Assembly (NCBI RefSeq): GCF_000622225.1
Contig: NZ_KK211412.1
Location: 222,499-286,498, forward strand
Reading direction: 5' to 3'
DNA: 64,000 bases
DNA from: Roseomonas mucosa ATCC BAA-692
GTDB lineage: Bacteria > Pseudomonadota > Alphaproteobacteria > Acetobacterales > Acetobacteraceae
The notes beneath the pieces are model-generated. The model worked only from the letters and a program-made list of their open reading frames with translations, made no database searches and was not told the DNA's origin. Shown piece by piece: positions 23,462-36,440 of this stretch; the stretch's first letter is position 1; every line of letters begins with the position of its first letter. Both the position numbers and the translations under genes were made by a program.

Positions 23462-23480
<19 letters not shown>
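22719..23480 (-). CDS. entA: 2,3-dihydro-2,3-dihydroxybenzoate dehydrogenase
   Basis: A short-chain dehydrogenase of 253 aa that oxidises 2,3-dihydro-2,3-dihydroxybenzoate to 2,3-dihydroxybenzoate with NAD+. The cofactor motif TGAGGGIGAAVV, the catalytic Tyr-Lys pair in YAASKAA and the upstream SSNAAG serine region are present. The specific function comes from its place between entF and the esterase and from the co-located entC, entE and isochorismatase genes. Its 5' end overlaps the 3' end of entF by 19 bases. Confidence 0.92.
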
Positions 23481-27397
<3,917 letters not shown>

Positions 27398-27398
27398 C

Positions 27399-27653
27399 TC
27401 AGCCCCCGGCCTGCGCCTTCTGGCGGCGCTCCACGATCGCCCACCAGGTGTTCAGCGTCAGCTCCTCGGCGAACTCGCCGAAATCCAGCGACAGGCCGCG
27501 CTCGCTCCAGAGCAGGAGAAGGTTCATCGCCCGCATGGAATCGAGGCCCAGGTCGATCAGGCTGTCATCATCGCCGATCTCCGACGGGTCCTCGTGCAGC
27601 AGGCGCGCGATATCGGCGCGCATGCCCTCCCTGGTCAGCGGGGCGTGGCTCAC
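27399..27653 (-). CDS. free-standing aryl/acyl carrier protein
   Basis: An 84-aa carrier protein with the phosphopantetheine attachment motif LIDLGLDSMRAMNLLL (Ser about residue 46). In most enterobactin-type systems this domain is the C-terminus of EntB. Here it is a separate gene overlapping the isochorismatase by 4 bases (ATGA). It should be loaded with 2,3-dihydroxybenzoate by EntE and feed the condensation domain of EntF. No phosphopantetheinyl transferase lies in the window. Confidence 0.88.
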   Translation of the reverse strand: MSHAPLTREGMRADIARLLHEDPSEIGDDDSLIDLGLDSMRAMNLLLLWSERGLSLDFGEFAEELTLNTWWAIVERRQKAQAGG

Positions 27654-28294
27654 AGGACCTCCAGGATCTGCGTGGTGGTCATCGGCACGCCGCAGACATC
27701 GGCGACGTAGCGCAGCGCCATGTCGTGCTTCTCGCGCGAGAAATCGGCCACCGCATCGGCGGCGTAGAAGGGCTCGATATCGCGCATGAAGGCCTCCGCC
27801 GCCGTCAGCAGGCAGCCGATATGCGCGTAGATGCCGCAGACGATGATCTGGTCGCGGCCGCGCGCGCGCATCAGCGTTTCCAGGTTGCTGCGCTGGAAGG
27901 CGCTGTAGCGATGTTTCACCAGCACGAAATCGTCCGGCTGCGGCGCCAGCTCGTCCAGGATCGGCTGATGGTCCTGCGACCAGCTCATGCCCCGGCCCCA
28001 GAGATCGGCCTGCAGCCCGCGGTCGCGCCGGTCCTGGTCGCCTTCCTGCGCCGTGTAGAAGACGGGGATGCCGGCCCGGCGCGCCTTGGCGGCCAGGGCG
28101 TGGATATTGGCCAGCACCGGCTCGATCGGCGGTTCGTCGGGCGTAAAGGGGCCGACGAAATAGCGCTGCATGTCATGCACCAGCAGCGCGGCGCGGTCGC
28201 GCTCCAGCCGCCAGGGCGCGCGCGGCGCGGGAAGCTCCTCCGCGCGCGGCAACGGATAGGCGGGGATGCGCGGCAGGCCCTTGGCACTCGACAT
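27650..28294 (-). CDS. entB: isochorismatase (EntB N-terminal-type, without carrier domain)
   Basis: Hydrolyses isochorismate to 2,3-dihydro-2,3-dihydroxybenzoate and pyruvate. The 214 aa match only the isochorismatase half of EntB. Catalytic residues are visible as Asp in LLVHDMQRYF and Lys in VLVKHRYSAF, with the YAHIGCLLTAAEAFM region where EntB has Gly in place of the cysteine-hydrolase Cys. The ATG at 28294 overlaps the entE stop by one base (TGATG). A GTG three bases upstream is an alternative. The carrier domain follows as its own gene. Confidence 0.92.
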   Translation of the reverse strand: MSSAKGLPRIPAYPLPRAEELPAPRAPWRLERDRAALLVHDMQRYFVGPFTPDEPPIEPVLANIHALAAKARRAGIPVFYTAQEGDQDRRDRGLQADLWGRGMSWSQDHQPILDELAPQPDDFVLVKHRYSAFQRSNLETLMRARGRDQIIVCGIYAHIGCLLTAAEAFMRDIEPFYAADAVADFSREKHDMALRYVADVCGVPMTTTQILEVL

Positions 28295-29940
28295 CACGAT
28301 TCCTGCTGTTCCAGGAACTGCGCGCGCAGCCGGGCGCGCAGCTCCTTGCGGCTGATCTTCAGCGCCGCGGTGGTGGCGAAGCGTTCCACGAAGACGACCT
28401 GGTCCGGCACCTTGAAATCGGCGATGCCGCGGCTCCGCATCCAGGCCTTCAGCGCCGCCGGCTTCGGCCTCTCCCCTTGCGGGATCACGAAGGCGCAGAT
28501 GCGCTCGCCCAGATAGGGGTCAGGCACGGAGACGATGGCGGCGTCGAAGACGTTCGGATGCGCCAGCAGATGGTCCTCCACCTCCTCGGCCGAAATCTTC
28601 TCGCCGGCGCGGTTGATGTGGTCGCCCGCCCGGCCCTGCACCTCCAGATAGCCGCCCGGCAGGCGGCGCACGATATCGCCGGTGCGGTAGTAGCCGTCCC
28701 CGGTGAAGGAGCGCGCATTCGCCGCGTCGTCGTTGTGGTAGGCGCGGATCGTATAGGGGCCGCGCGTCAGCAGGTGCCCGGGCTCGCCCTCCGGCACCGG
28801 CTCGCCGGCATCGTCCACGATCAGCACCTCGTCATCCGGGCTGATCGGGCGGCCCTGGGTGTTGACGATGATCTCCTCGGGATCGTCGAGGCGGGTGTAG
28901 TTCACCAGCCCCTCCGCCATGCCGAAGACCTGCTGCAGCGTGCAGCCGAGCGTGGCGCGCACGCGCTTCGCCCCCTCCGGCGTGAATTTCGCGCCGCCGA
29001 CCAGCAGCACCTTGAGGCTGCCGAGGTCGTGCTTCGTGTTCGGCGCCGCCTGCATCCAGAGCAGCGCGAGCGGCGGCACGAGGCCGGTGATGGTCACACG
29101 CTCCCGCGCGATGATCGGAAAGGCGGTCTCGGGGCTCGGATTGGGGCTCAGCACCACCCGCGCGCCGGCATGGAGCGCGCCCATATGGCCGGGCGAGCTC
29201 ATCGGAAAATTATGCGCCGCCGGCAGGGCCACGAGGAAGACGCTTTCCGCCGTGACGCCGCAGATCCCGTTGCTGGCGCGAAAGCTGTAGATGTAGTCGT
29301 CATGCGTGCGCGGGATCAGCTTCGACAGCCCGGTGCTGCCGCCGGAGATCTGCAGGAAGGCGACCGAGGACGGATCCGGATCGGCGGGCAGGCCGCCCAC
29401 CACGTCGCGCGGCTCGGCCACGCAATCCTCCAGCGCGGTGAATTCCTCCGCCGCGCCGATGATGACCACATGCCCCACCGCCGGCACTTCCGCGCGCAGC
29501 GCCCGCGCCAGGGTGCGGTAGTCGAAGCCGTCCGCCCGCTCCATGGTGACATAGCCCCGTGCCTCGGCACGGCGGGCGAAATGCGCGATCTCGGTGATGC
29601 GGTGCGCCGGCAGGGCATAGACCGGGATCATCCCGGCGCGGAACAGGCCGAAGACCACGGAGAAGAACTCCGCGACATTGCCGATCTGCACCACCACCCG
29701 GTCGCCGGGGCGCAGGCCCAGCCTCAGGAAGCCCGCCGCGTGGCGCTCCGCCCGCTCCCAGAGATGGCGATAGGTCCAGTGCCGTGCGCCGTCCACGATG
29801 GCCACCGCGTCCGGATGCTCCGCCGCGCGCTGGCGCAGAAAGCCGGGGAAGGTCTCGCCGCGCCAGTAGCCCGCCTCGCGGTAGCGCCGGGCGAATGCCT
29901 CCGGCCATTCCTGGCGCAAGGGGGCCACGGGGGGGATCAT
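28294..29940 (-). CDS. entE: 2,3-dihydroxybenzoate-AMP ligase
   Basis: Adenylates 2,3-dihydroxybenzoate and transfers it to the aryl carrier protein. It has 548 aa with the acyl-adenylate core: [20 protein letters not shown] (P-loop), the aryl-acid pocket Asn and Ser in [12 protein letters not shown], and the C-terminal hinge/Lys region. The start [20 protein letters not shown] matches the family. Four-base overlap with entC upstream. Confidence 0.94.
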   Translation of the reverse strand: MIPPVAPLRQEWPEAFARRYREAGYWRGETFPGFLRQRAAEHPDAVAIVDGARHWTYRHLWERAERHAAGFLRLGLRPGDRVVVQIGNVAEFFSVVFGLFRAGMIPVYALPAHRITEIAHFARRAEARGYVTMERADGFDYRTLARALRAEVPAVGHVVIIGAAEEFTALEDCVAEPRDVVGGLPADPDPSSVAFLQISGGSTGLSKLIPRTHDDYIYSFRASNGICGVTAESVFLVALPAAHNFPMSSPGHMGALHAGARVVLSPNPSPETAFPIIARERVTITGLVPPLALLWMQAAPNTKHDLGSLKVLLVGGAKFTPEGAKRVRATLGCTLQQVFGMAEGLVNYTRLDDPEEIIVNTQGRPISPDDEVLIVDDAGEPVPEGEPGHLLTRGPYTIRAYHNDDAANARSFTGDGYYRTGDIVRRLPGGYLEVQGRAGDHINRAGEKISAEEVEDHLLAHPNVFDAAIVSVPDPYLGERICAFVIPQGERPKPAALKAWMRSRGIADFKVPDQVVFVERFATTAALKISRKELRARLRAQFLEQQES

Positions 29941-31112
29941 GCATCGAACTCCTGCCCTGGCGGCACGCCCAGGGCATTCAACATGGCGCGGAACTTGGCC
30001 GCGGTCTCGCGCGCCTCGGCCTCCGGATCGGAGCCCGGCACGATGCCGGCCCCGGCATAGAGCCGCGCCCGGTTCCCGGCAATCTGGGCGCAGCGGATGG
30101 AGACATGCCAGGCGCCATCCCCGTCGCGGTCGCACCAGCCCACCGCCCCGGCGTAGAAGTCCCGGTCATGGCCTTCCAGCGCCTGGATGCGCTCCGCCGC
30201 CCGGTCGCGCGGCACGCCGCAGACGGCGGGGGTGGGGTGCAGCAGCGCGGCGAGGTCGGCGGCGGAGGTATCGGGGTCCTTCAGCTCGCCCTCGATGCGG
30301 GTGCCGAGATGCCACATGCTGCGGGTGGCGGTGACGGTGGTGCCCTCCGGCGCGGCGAGGTTCCGGCAATGCGGGCCCAGCATGTCGAGGATGAACTCCG
30401 CCACCAGCGCATGTTCCCGCCGGTCCTTGCCCGAACGGCCCAGCGCCTCGGCGGCGGCGCGGTCGGCCGCCGGATCGGCCTCCCGCCGCGCGGAGCCGGC
30501 CAGGGGATGCGACAGGACGGCACGGCCCCGGCGGGCGACCAGCAGCTCCGGCGTCGCTCCGGCCAACAGGCGCGGCGTGCCGCCCCCGGCGGGCGGCAGC
30601 GGCACCAGGAAGGCGGTGACGGCCGGGTCGGTGTCCAGCCGGCGCAGCAGGGCCTCCGGGTCGATGTCCCGGTCCGCCGTGGCGAGGAGGCGGCGCGACA
30701 GGACCAGCTTGGCCAGGGCAGGCTCCGCCGCCATGGCCTCCAGCGCGCGGGAGACGGAGGCGGCATAGACGGCCGCCGATGGCTCCGGACGCAGGGACCA
30801 GCGCGGGGCGACCGCGTCGGGCGGGGCGGCAGCCCCGGCGGGTTCCGCCACCCGCCGGGGCGCGGTCAGGTAGTCCGGGGCGGCGCGGTCGAAAGGCAGC
30901 GCGCCGGCCAGCAGCGGGGCCTCCGGCTGCGCACGGAAGAAGCCGCGCACGCGCTCGCCCAGCGTCGCCGCCGGGCCGCGCGGCAACAGGCCGGCCATCC
31001 CGTCCCCCCGCAGGCGCCGCCGCCCGGACAGGAAGGCGAAGCCCGTGGCCCGCCCAGCGGAGGCGGCGGACGGGGAAGCCCCGCCCTCCGCCGGGATCGA
31101 TCCGTCCCCCAT
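29937..31112 (-). CDS. entC: isochorismate synthase
   Basis: Converts chorismate to isochorismate, the committed step to dihydroxybenzoate. The chorismate-binding fold is recognisable from [19 protein letters not shown] (substrate Lys), [24 protein letters not shown] and the terminal [16 protein letters not shown]. The ATG at 31112 gives 391 aa, a normal length. A longer frame to 31223 would run into the 3' end of the preceding gene. It lies 16 bases after the YncE-like gene. Confidence 0.93.
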   Translation of the reverse strand: MGDGSIPAEGGASPSAASAGRATGFAFLSGRRRLRGDGMAGLLPRGPAATLGERVRGFFRAQPEAPLLAGALPFDRAAPDYLTAPRRVAEPAGAAAPPDAVAPRWSLRPEPSAAVYAASVSRALEAMAAEPALAKLVLSRRLLATADRDIDPEALLRRLDTDPAVTAFLVPLPPAGGGTPRLLAGATPELLVARRGRAVLSHPLAGSARREADPAADRAAAEALGRSGKDRREHALVAEFILDMLGPHCRNLAAPEGTTVTATRSMWHLGTRIEGELKDPDTSAADLAALLHPTPAVCGVPRDRAAERIQALEGHDRDFYAGAVGWCDRDGDGAWHVSIRCAQIAGNRARLYAGAGIVPGSDPEAEARETAAKFRAMLNALGVPPGQEFDA

Positions 31113-31128
31113 CACCCGTCCCCGCCGC

Positions 31129-32202
31129 TCAGGGCTTGATGATGGTGACGGTGTCGCCGTTCGGGTCCTCGACCGGCGGCTGGCCGCGCGGCGACATCTT
31201 CGCCTTGTTGGTGACATAGGCAAAGTTGGTGCGCGGATCGACGGCGACCGTGTTGGGATGCGTGCCGGTGGCGAGGCTGGCGAGCACCGACAGGCTCTTG
31301 CCGTCGATCACGCTGACCGTACCAGCGCCGCGGTTGGCGACATAGATCAGGCCGTTGTTGGGCGACAGGGTGATGCCCAGCGCTCCCTCGCCGGTCTTGA
31401 CGGTGTTCAGCAGCTTGCCGTCCGCGGCGTTCAGCACGGTCACGTCGCCGCTGCCCTGGTTGGTGACCAGCAGGCGGCCATTGGCGGCATCGAAGACGAG
31501 GTTGGCCGGCCTCTCGCCGCCGGAGGCGAAGCGGCGCTTCACGGCGCGGCCGGCGAGGTCGATCTCGACGATCTCGTTATCTCCCATGGCCGCGGCGAAG
31601 AGGCGCTTGCCCGCCTTGTCCAGCGCCAGGCCGGAGATGCCGCCCTTCAGGTCGCCAACCGTGCCGGCCACCTTCTTCGTCGCGCCGTCGATGATCCAGA
31701 CCGCGCTGGGCTTCTCCTTCGCGCCGAAGGCGGAGGCGTAGACGGTGTTGCTGTCCTCGTCCACCAGCACCTGGCGCAGATGCGCACCCTCGCCCTCGCT
31801 GATCTTCACCGCGCTGTTGTCGCGCAGGTCGATGGCGGAGACGGAGCCGCTGCGGGTGTTGGTGGTGTAGAGCGTCTGCGTCCTGTTGTTCAGCGCGAGG
31901 CCGAAGGCCGGCTCGTCCCGCAGCTCGATGGCGGAGCTCGCCTCCAGCGTCACGGGATCCAGCACCATGATGCTGGCGTCGTTGGCGCCCCGCTGGCCGG
32001 CCGCGGCGACATAGACGCGATTGGTGGTCGGGTTCACCACGATCTCGTAGAGGCCCGGCGCGATGCGGCGGTTGCCGCCGATCGCCGGCGCGGCGAAGGC
32101 CGGGGCGATGCGGCTCATCACGGCGGCCGAGGTCACCAGGCCCAGCAGGGAACGCCGCGAAAGCCCGAAAGGAGCCGGAAGCGTCGTCGGGTGCGTCATC
32201 AT
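31129..32202 (-). CDS. YncE-like YVTN beta-propeller protein, Tat-exported
   Basis: A 357-aa predicted periplasmic seven-bladed propeller. The N-terminus LSRRSLLGLVTSAAVMSRIAPAFA is a Tat-like signal with cleavage after AFA. The body repeats YVTN-type blades such as NRVYVAAAGQRG, NTVYASAFG, GRLLVTNQGSG, GLIYVANRGAG and NFAYVTNKAK. E. coli YncE is an iron-repressed protein of this type with no settled function. Here the gene leads the siderophore operon, 16 bases before entC, downstream of a Fur-box-like site. That suggests a role in iron or siderophore handling, which is inference. Confidence 0.82.
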   Translation of the reverse strand: MMTHPTTLPAPFGLSRRSLLGLVTSAAVMSRIAPAFAAPAIGGNRRIAPGLYEIVVNPTTNRVYVAAAGQRGANDASIMVLDPVTLEASSAIELRDEPAFGLALNNRTQTLYTTNTRSGSVSAIDLRDNSAVKISEGEGAHLRQVLVDEDSNTVYASAFGAKEKPSAVWIIDGATKKVAGTVGDLKGGISGLALDKAGKRLFAAAMGDNEIVEIDLAGRAVKRRFASGGERPANLVFDAANGRLLVTNQGSGDVTVLNAADGKLLNTVKTGEGALGITLSPNNGLIYVANRGAGTVSVIDGKSLSVLASLATGTHPNTVAVDPRTNFAYVTNKAKMSPRGQPPVEDPNGDTVTIIKP

Positions 32203-32334
32203 GCGTGGTTCCGTCCGCTGATCCTGATGGACGACCGGTAAGGTCGGCCCTTGTGCGCGCGGATGAACCCAGACCCACGTTCGCTCGCGGCCGGTCATGC
32301 CCCGGAAAGAGGGCCCATCCACTCGGAGGCGCGT

Positions 32335-32360
32335 TTTAATGAGAACCACTCGCACTAACA
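32335..32360 (-). promoter_or_regulatory. Fur-box-like operator upstream of the siderophore operon
   Basis: TGAGAACCACTCGCA (32340-32354) with flanking A/T resembles a degenerate 7-1-7 Fur box. It is an A/T-rich island about 140 bases before the first gene of the minus-strand siderophore operon, where iron repression is expected. No matching -10/-35 pair could be fixed. Confidence 0.45.
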
Positions 32361-32472
32361 AGGGCCCTGATGGAAACCCTCCCGCCCTGGGTCGATCCTG
32401 GCGGCAGAACCAGGGCCGGTCCGGGAAGTGCCACCCGGGAAAGTGATCCTGCGGGCGGCGGGCTCTCTGGCT

Positions 32473-32713
32473 GTTCCGCTTCCTGATCGGTCCCCTGGGG
32501 AGAGGCTCTGCCTCTCCCGCCAGCCCGCTCTCCGCCAGGGACCGAAGCCGGTCCCCGGACCCCGGGCTTGAGTCGGTTTCCGTGGCTGCCGTCAGACCGA
32601 AGGGTTGCTTCCCGGGAGCAAGTGGAGACGCAGGGCTCCCGAAGAAGAAAGAAAAGCACCCTGCCTGCGCTGGCGGTACTGGCAGTCGCCGGAGAGCGTG
32701 GCTCCCCGGCGCG
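32473..32713 (+). repeat. dispersed intergenic repeat family R, copy C (3' truncated)
   Basis: About 240 bases matching the first two thirds of copies A and F in the same orientation: the outer GTTCCGCTT, the GGGGAGAGGCTCTGCCTCTCCC hairpin (about 32497), the GGGACCGAAGCCGGTCCC hairpin (about 32540) and the GCCGGAGAGC hairpin (about 32690). The right third and right terminal repeat are missing; the transglutaminase gene ends 27 bases later. Confidence 0.75.
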
Positions 32714-32739
32714 CCCCCGGCGTAAGGCGGACGGGTGTG

Positions 32740-35700
32740 TCAGACCGGGCGGCGCAGGTCCAGGGTGCGCGGATGCTCCAGCCCGACCGAGAGCACCGGC
32801 TCCGCCATCGGCCCGGGCGTATGGCCGAAGGCGAAGAAGCGGGTGCGGCGGCGGGCCTCGGCCTCGTTCGCATTGACTGGCCGGGTGTCGTAGTTGCGGC
32901 CGCCGGGGTGGGAGACATGATGCGTCAGCCCACCCAGGGAACGCCCGGTCCAACGGTCGTAGATGTCGAAGACCAGCGGCGACTGCGCCCGCACCGTGGG
33001 ATGCAGCGAGGAGGGCGGGTTCCAGGCCTTGAAGCGCACGCCGCCGACATACTCGCCCTGCCGCTCCGTCGCGGTGAGGGGCACGGCGCGGCCGTTGCAG
33101 GCCAGGATGAAGCGTTCGTCCACCCAGCCGCTGACGCGCGCCTGCACCCGTTCCGGCGAGCTGTCCACATAGCGCACCGTGCCGCCGATGCCGGGTTCCT
33201 CGCCTAGGGAATGCCAGGGTTCGAGGGCATAGCGCAGGTCGAGGTTCATGCCGCGCAGCGAGACTTCGCCGATCTGCGGGAAGCGGAACGCGAAATGCGG
33301 CCGGAACCACTCCAGGTCGAGCGGCGCGCCAAGGCCGCGCAGCTCCTCCAGCGCGTCGCGGAAATCCTCTTCCACGAAATGCGGCAGCATGAAGTCGTCA
33401 TGCAGCCGCGTGCCCCAGCGGACCAGCCGGCGCTCGTAGGGGCGCTGCCAGAAGGCCGCGATGCAGGCCCGCATCAGCAGGATCTGCGCCGCCGACATCT
33501 GGTGGTGCGGCGGCATCTCCAGCGCGCGGTACTCCACCAGCCCGAGCCGGCCGGAGGAACTTTCCGGCGCGTACATCTTGTCGATGCAGAACTCGGTGCG
33601 GTGCGTGTTGCCCGTCATGTCCGCGAGGATGTTGCGGAACAGCCGGTCGGTCAGCCACGGCGGCGTGGGCCGGTCGCGCGACACCTCGCCGAAGGCGATC
33701 TCCAGCTCGTTCACGCTGTCCTCCCGCGCCTCGTCCACGCGCGGGTGCTGCGAGAAGGGGCCGATGAAGAGGCCGCTGAAAAGATAGGAGAGGCTGGGGT
33801 GGTTGTGCCAGAAGCCCAGCATCGACTTCAGCAGGTCGGGCCGGCGCAGGAAGGGGCTGTCCGCCGCGCGCTCGGCCCCCATCACCACGTGGTTGCCGCC
33901 GCCGGTGCCGACATGGCGGCCGTCGAGCAGGAACTTCTCGGCGATCAGCCCGATCTGCCGCGCCTCCTCGTAGAGCTGCTCGGAACGCTCGATATGCTCG
34001 TTCCAGCTCGCCGAAGGATGCACGTTCACCTCGATCACGCCCGGGTCCGGGGTGACGGAGAAGGACAGCAGGCGCGGGTCGCGCGGCGGCGGATAGCCTT
34101 CCAGGAAGACCTTGCGGCCGAATTCGGCAGCGGTGTCCTCGACGGCGGCGCAGAGGTCGAGCCAGTCCTCGGCCTCGGTGAGCGGCGGGAAGAAGACGTG
34201 CAGGATGCCGCCGCGCGCCTCGACGGTGAGCGCGGTGCGGACGACATCCGGCTCCTCGCGTCCCACCTCCGGCCGCCAGTCCGCCGCCGGGGGCGTGTAG
34301 CCGTTGCCGCTGCCATTGCCGCCGAGGCCAAGCCCGCGGGTTCGCGGCAGCGGGCCGGGATCGCTGGCATAGGGCCCCTCCAGCCCGTCGCCGCCACCGG
34401 GTCCGGCGACGCGCTGGCCCAGCGGGCCGAAGGGCGCCGCGCCGGGGCCGCCATTGCCGCCGCGGCCGACATGCTGCACCGGCTGCCCGGCATGGCGCGG
34501 ATGCGACGGCAGGGTGCCGAGCGGGGCGAAGGGGTCGCGCTCCACCTCCAGCGGCCGCCGGCCGTCGCTGACCCAGGGCAGGCTCTGCAGCGGCAGGCGG
34601 AAGCCGATGGAGCTGTCGCCCGGCACCAGGAAGATATGGTCGCCGCGCATGAACCAGCGGCCGGACTGCCAGCGCTTCACCCCGTCCATCGCGATGCGGC
34701 GCAGCGGCAGCACGCTGCCGGCCTCGGCGTTCAGCCCCTGGCCATAGACGCGGGCGAGGCGTTCGCGCTCCAGCGGGTCCTTGAGCTTCGCATCCTCGGC
34801 GATGACATTGGCGGGCAGCCGGTGCTCCCGCCACAGGTAGTAGTGGATGTCCTCATGGGCGCCCTGGACCAGCGAGGGGTCCACCTGCAACCGCTCCGCC
34901 AGCGCCTGGCCGAAGCGCCTCGCATCCGCGGCGGTGGCGTCGTCGCGGTCGTCATCCGATGCCAGCAGGGAGGGGTCGGTCCAGACCGGCTCGCCGTCCT
35001 TGCGCCAGTGGCAGTGCAGCGCCCAGCGCGGCAGCTGCTCGCCCGGATAGTGCTTGCCCACCGTGTGCTGCAGCACCATGCCCGGCGACCATAGCTCCGC
35101 CAGGCGACGGATCAGCCGCCCGGCATAGGCGCGCTTGGTCGGGCCCAGGGCGTCGGTGTTCCATTCGGCGCCGTCCATGTCGTCGGCGGCGATGAAGGTC
35201 GGCTCGCCGCCCATGGTCAGGCGCACGCCGCCGGCCTCCAGCTGCCGGTCCACCTCCCGCCCCGCCTGGAGGATGCCCTGCCATGCCGCCTCGGTGTAGG
35301 GGCGGGTGGTGCGCGGCGTCTCGGCCACGCGGGTCACGGACATGGAGAAGTCGAAGACGGTCTCGCACTTCTCGATCAGCCCGCTGATCGGCGCGGCCGA
35401 GGAAGGCTCCGGCGTGGCGGCGAGCGGGATATGCCCCTCCCCGGCCATCAGGCCCGAGGTCGCGTCGAAGCCGACCCAGCCGGCGCCGGGGAGATAGACC
35501 TCGCACCAGGCATGCAGGTCGGTGAAGTCGGCCTCCGGCCCGGCGGGGCCGGTGATGGACTTCACGTCGGCGGTGAGCTGGATCAGGTAGCCGGAGACGA
35601 AGCGGGCGGCGAAGCCCAGGTTGCGCAGGAGCTGCACCAGCACCCAGGCACTGTCGCGGCAGGAGCCCCGGGCATGGCCCAGCGTCTCCTCCGGTGACCA

Positions 35701-36198
35701 GACACCGGGCTCCATGCGCACGATATAGGCGATCTGCCCCTGGACCTTCTGGTTCAGCCCCACCAGCATGTCCACGGTGCGCTGCTCGGTCTTCGGCACT
35801 CCGTCGATCAGCGCCTGGAGCAGCGGCCCGGGCGTGTCCATGCGGCGATAGGGCGCCAGCTCCTCCGCCAGGACCGGGTCGTAGGCAAAGGGCCAGGTCT
35901 CGGCCTGGGGCTCCAGGAAGAAGTCGAAGGGGTTGATGGTCGCCATGTCGGCGACGAGGTCCACCGTCACGTCGAAATGCGTGACCCGTTCCGGAAAGAC
36001 CACCCGGGCCTGGAAATTGCCCGACGGGTCCTGCATCCAGTTGATGAAATGCGGCTTGGGCTCGACCGTCAGGTTGTAGGAGACGATCGGCGTGCGCGCA
36101 TGCGGCGCCGGCCGCAGGCGGATGGTCTGGGGGCCGAGATTGACTGGCCTGTCATAGCGGTAGGACGTGCGGTGGTTCAGCGCGACGTGCAGCGTCAT
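32740..36198 (-). CDS. transglutaminase-like/DUF2126 large protein
   Basis: A 1152-aa soluble protein. Residues 1 to about 290 form a bacterial transglutaminase-like protease domain: the N-terminal MTLHVALNHRTSYRYDRPV, the catalytic Cys in GHARGSCRDSAWVLVQLLR, His in FTDLHAWCEVYLPG and Asp in WVGFDATSG. The rest is DUF2126, with a low-complexity Gly/Pro linker near residues 560-640 and the conserved TGGGNHVVMG segment. The ATG at 36198 opens the conserved N-terminus. This protein often sits with alpha-E, circularly permuted ATP-grasp and small transglutaminase genes; none is adjacent here. The substrate is unknown. Confidence 0.88.
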   Translation of the reverse strand: MTLHVALNHRTSYRYDRPVNLGPQTIRLRPAPHARTPIVSYNLTVEPKPHFINWMQDPSGNFQARVVFPERVTHFDVTVDLVADMATINPFDFFLEPQAETWPFAYDPVLAEELAPYRRMDTPGPLLQALIDGVPKTEQRTVDMLVGLNQKVQGQIAYIVRMEPGVWSPEETLGHARGSCRDSAWVLVQLLRNLGFAARFVSGYLIQLTADVKSITGPAGPEADFTDLHAWCEVYLPGAGWVGFDATSGLMAGEGHIPLAATPEPSSAAPISGLIEKCETVFDFSMSVTRVAETPRTTRPYTEAAWQGILQAGREVDRQLEAGGVRLTMGGEPTFIAADDMDGAEWNTDALGPTKRAYAGRLIRRLAELWSPGMVLQHTVGKHYPGEQLPRWALHCHWRKDGEPVWTDPSLLASDDDRDDATAADARRFGQALAERLQVDPSLVQGAHEDIHYYLWREHRLPANVIAEDAKLKDPLERERLARVYGQGLNAEAGSVLPLRRIAMDGVKRWQSGRWFMRGDHIFLVPGDSSIGFRLPLQSLPWVSDGRRPLEVERDPFAPLGTLPSHPRHAGQPVQHVGRGGNGGPGAAPFGPLGQRVAGPGGGDGLEGPYASDPGPLPRTRGLGLGGNGSGNGYTPPAADWRPEVGREEPDVVRTALTVEARGGILHVFFPPLTEAEDWLDLCAAVEDTAAEFGRKVFLEGYPPPRDPRLLSFSVTPDPGVIEVNVHPSASWNEHIERSEQLYEEARQIGLIAEKFLLDGRHVGTGGGNHVVMGAERAADSPFLRRPDLLKSMLGFWHNHPSLSYLFSGLFIGPFSQHPRVDEAREDSVNELEIAFGEVSRDRPTPPWLTDRLFRNILADMTGNTHRTEFCIDKMYAPESSSGRLGLVEYRALEMPPHHQMSAAQILLMRACIAAFWQRPYERRLVRWGTRLHDDFMLPHFVEEDFRDALEELRGLGAPLDLEWFRPHFAFRFPQIGEVSLRGMNLDLRYALEPWHSLGEEPGIGGTVRYVDSSPERVQARVSGWVDERFILACNGRAVPLTATERQGEYVGGVRFKAWNPPSSLHPTVRAQSPLVFDIYDRWTGRSLGGLTHHVSHPGGRNYDTRPVNANEAEARRRTRFFAFGHTPGPMAEPVLSVGLEHPRTLDLRRPV

Positions 36199-36296
36199 GG
36201 ACGGTCTCTCGGTGCGGCCTCGGAAAGAGGCTGTAGCAGACTTCCACCGCACAGCAAGAAACGGACCCGGCGGATGCCCTGGGCACCAAGCCTCCG

Positions 36297-36420
36297 GCGT
36301 TGCGCTGTCCCGGGGTCCGAGGCCCGGGGCCCGGGGGCCGGCTCGGTCCCCGGCGGAGTGGCGGGGCCGGGGGGAGAGGCGGCGCCTCTCCCCCCCGGAG
36401 GCGGGCTCGAAGCGCAACGC
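36297..36420 (-). repeat. dispersed intergenic repeat family R, copy D (internally deleted)
   Basis: A 124-base copy with both ends but no centre: GCGTTGCGC at 36297-36305 and GCGCAACGC at 36412-36420 as outer inverted repeats, the GGACCG-type arm near 36340, and the hairpin GGGGAGAGGCGGCGCCTCTC near 36371. It fits copy B with about 220 internal bases missing. It lies just after the 2-hydroxyacid dehydrogenase stop (36441, minus strand). Confidence 0.75.
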
Positions 36421-36440
36421 AGCCAGGAAAGGCCGCCGCC

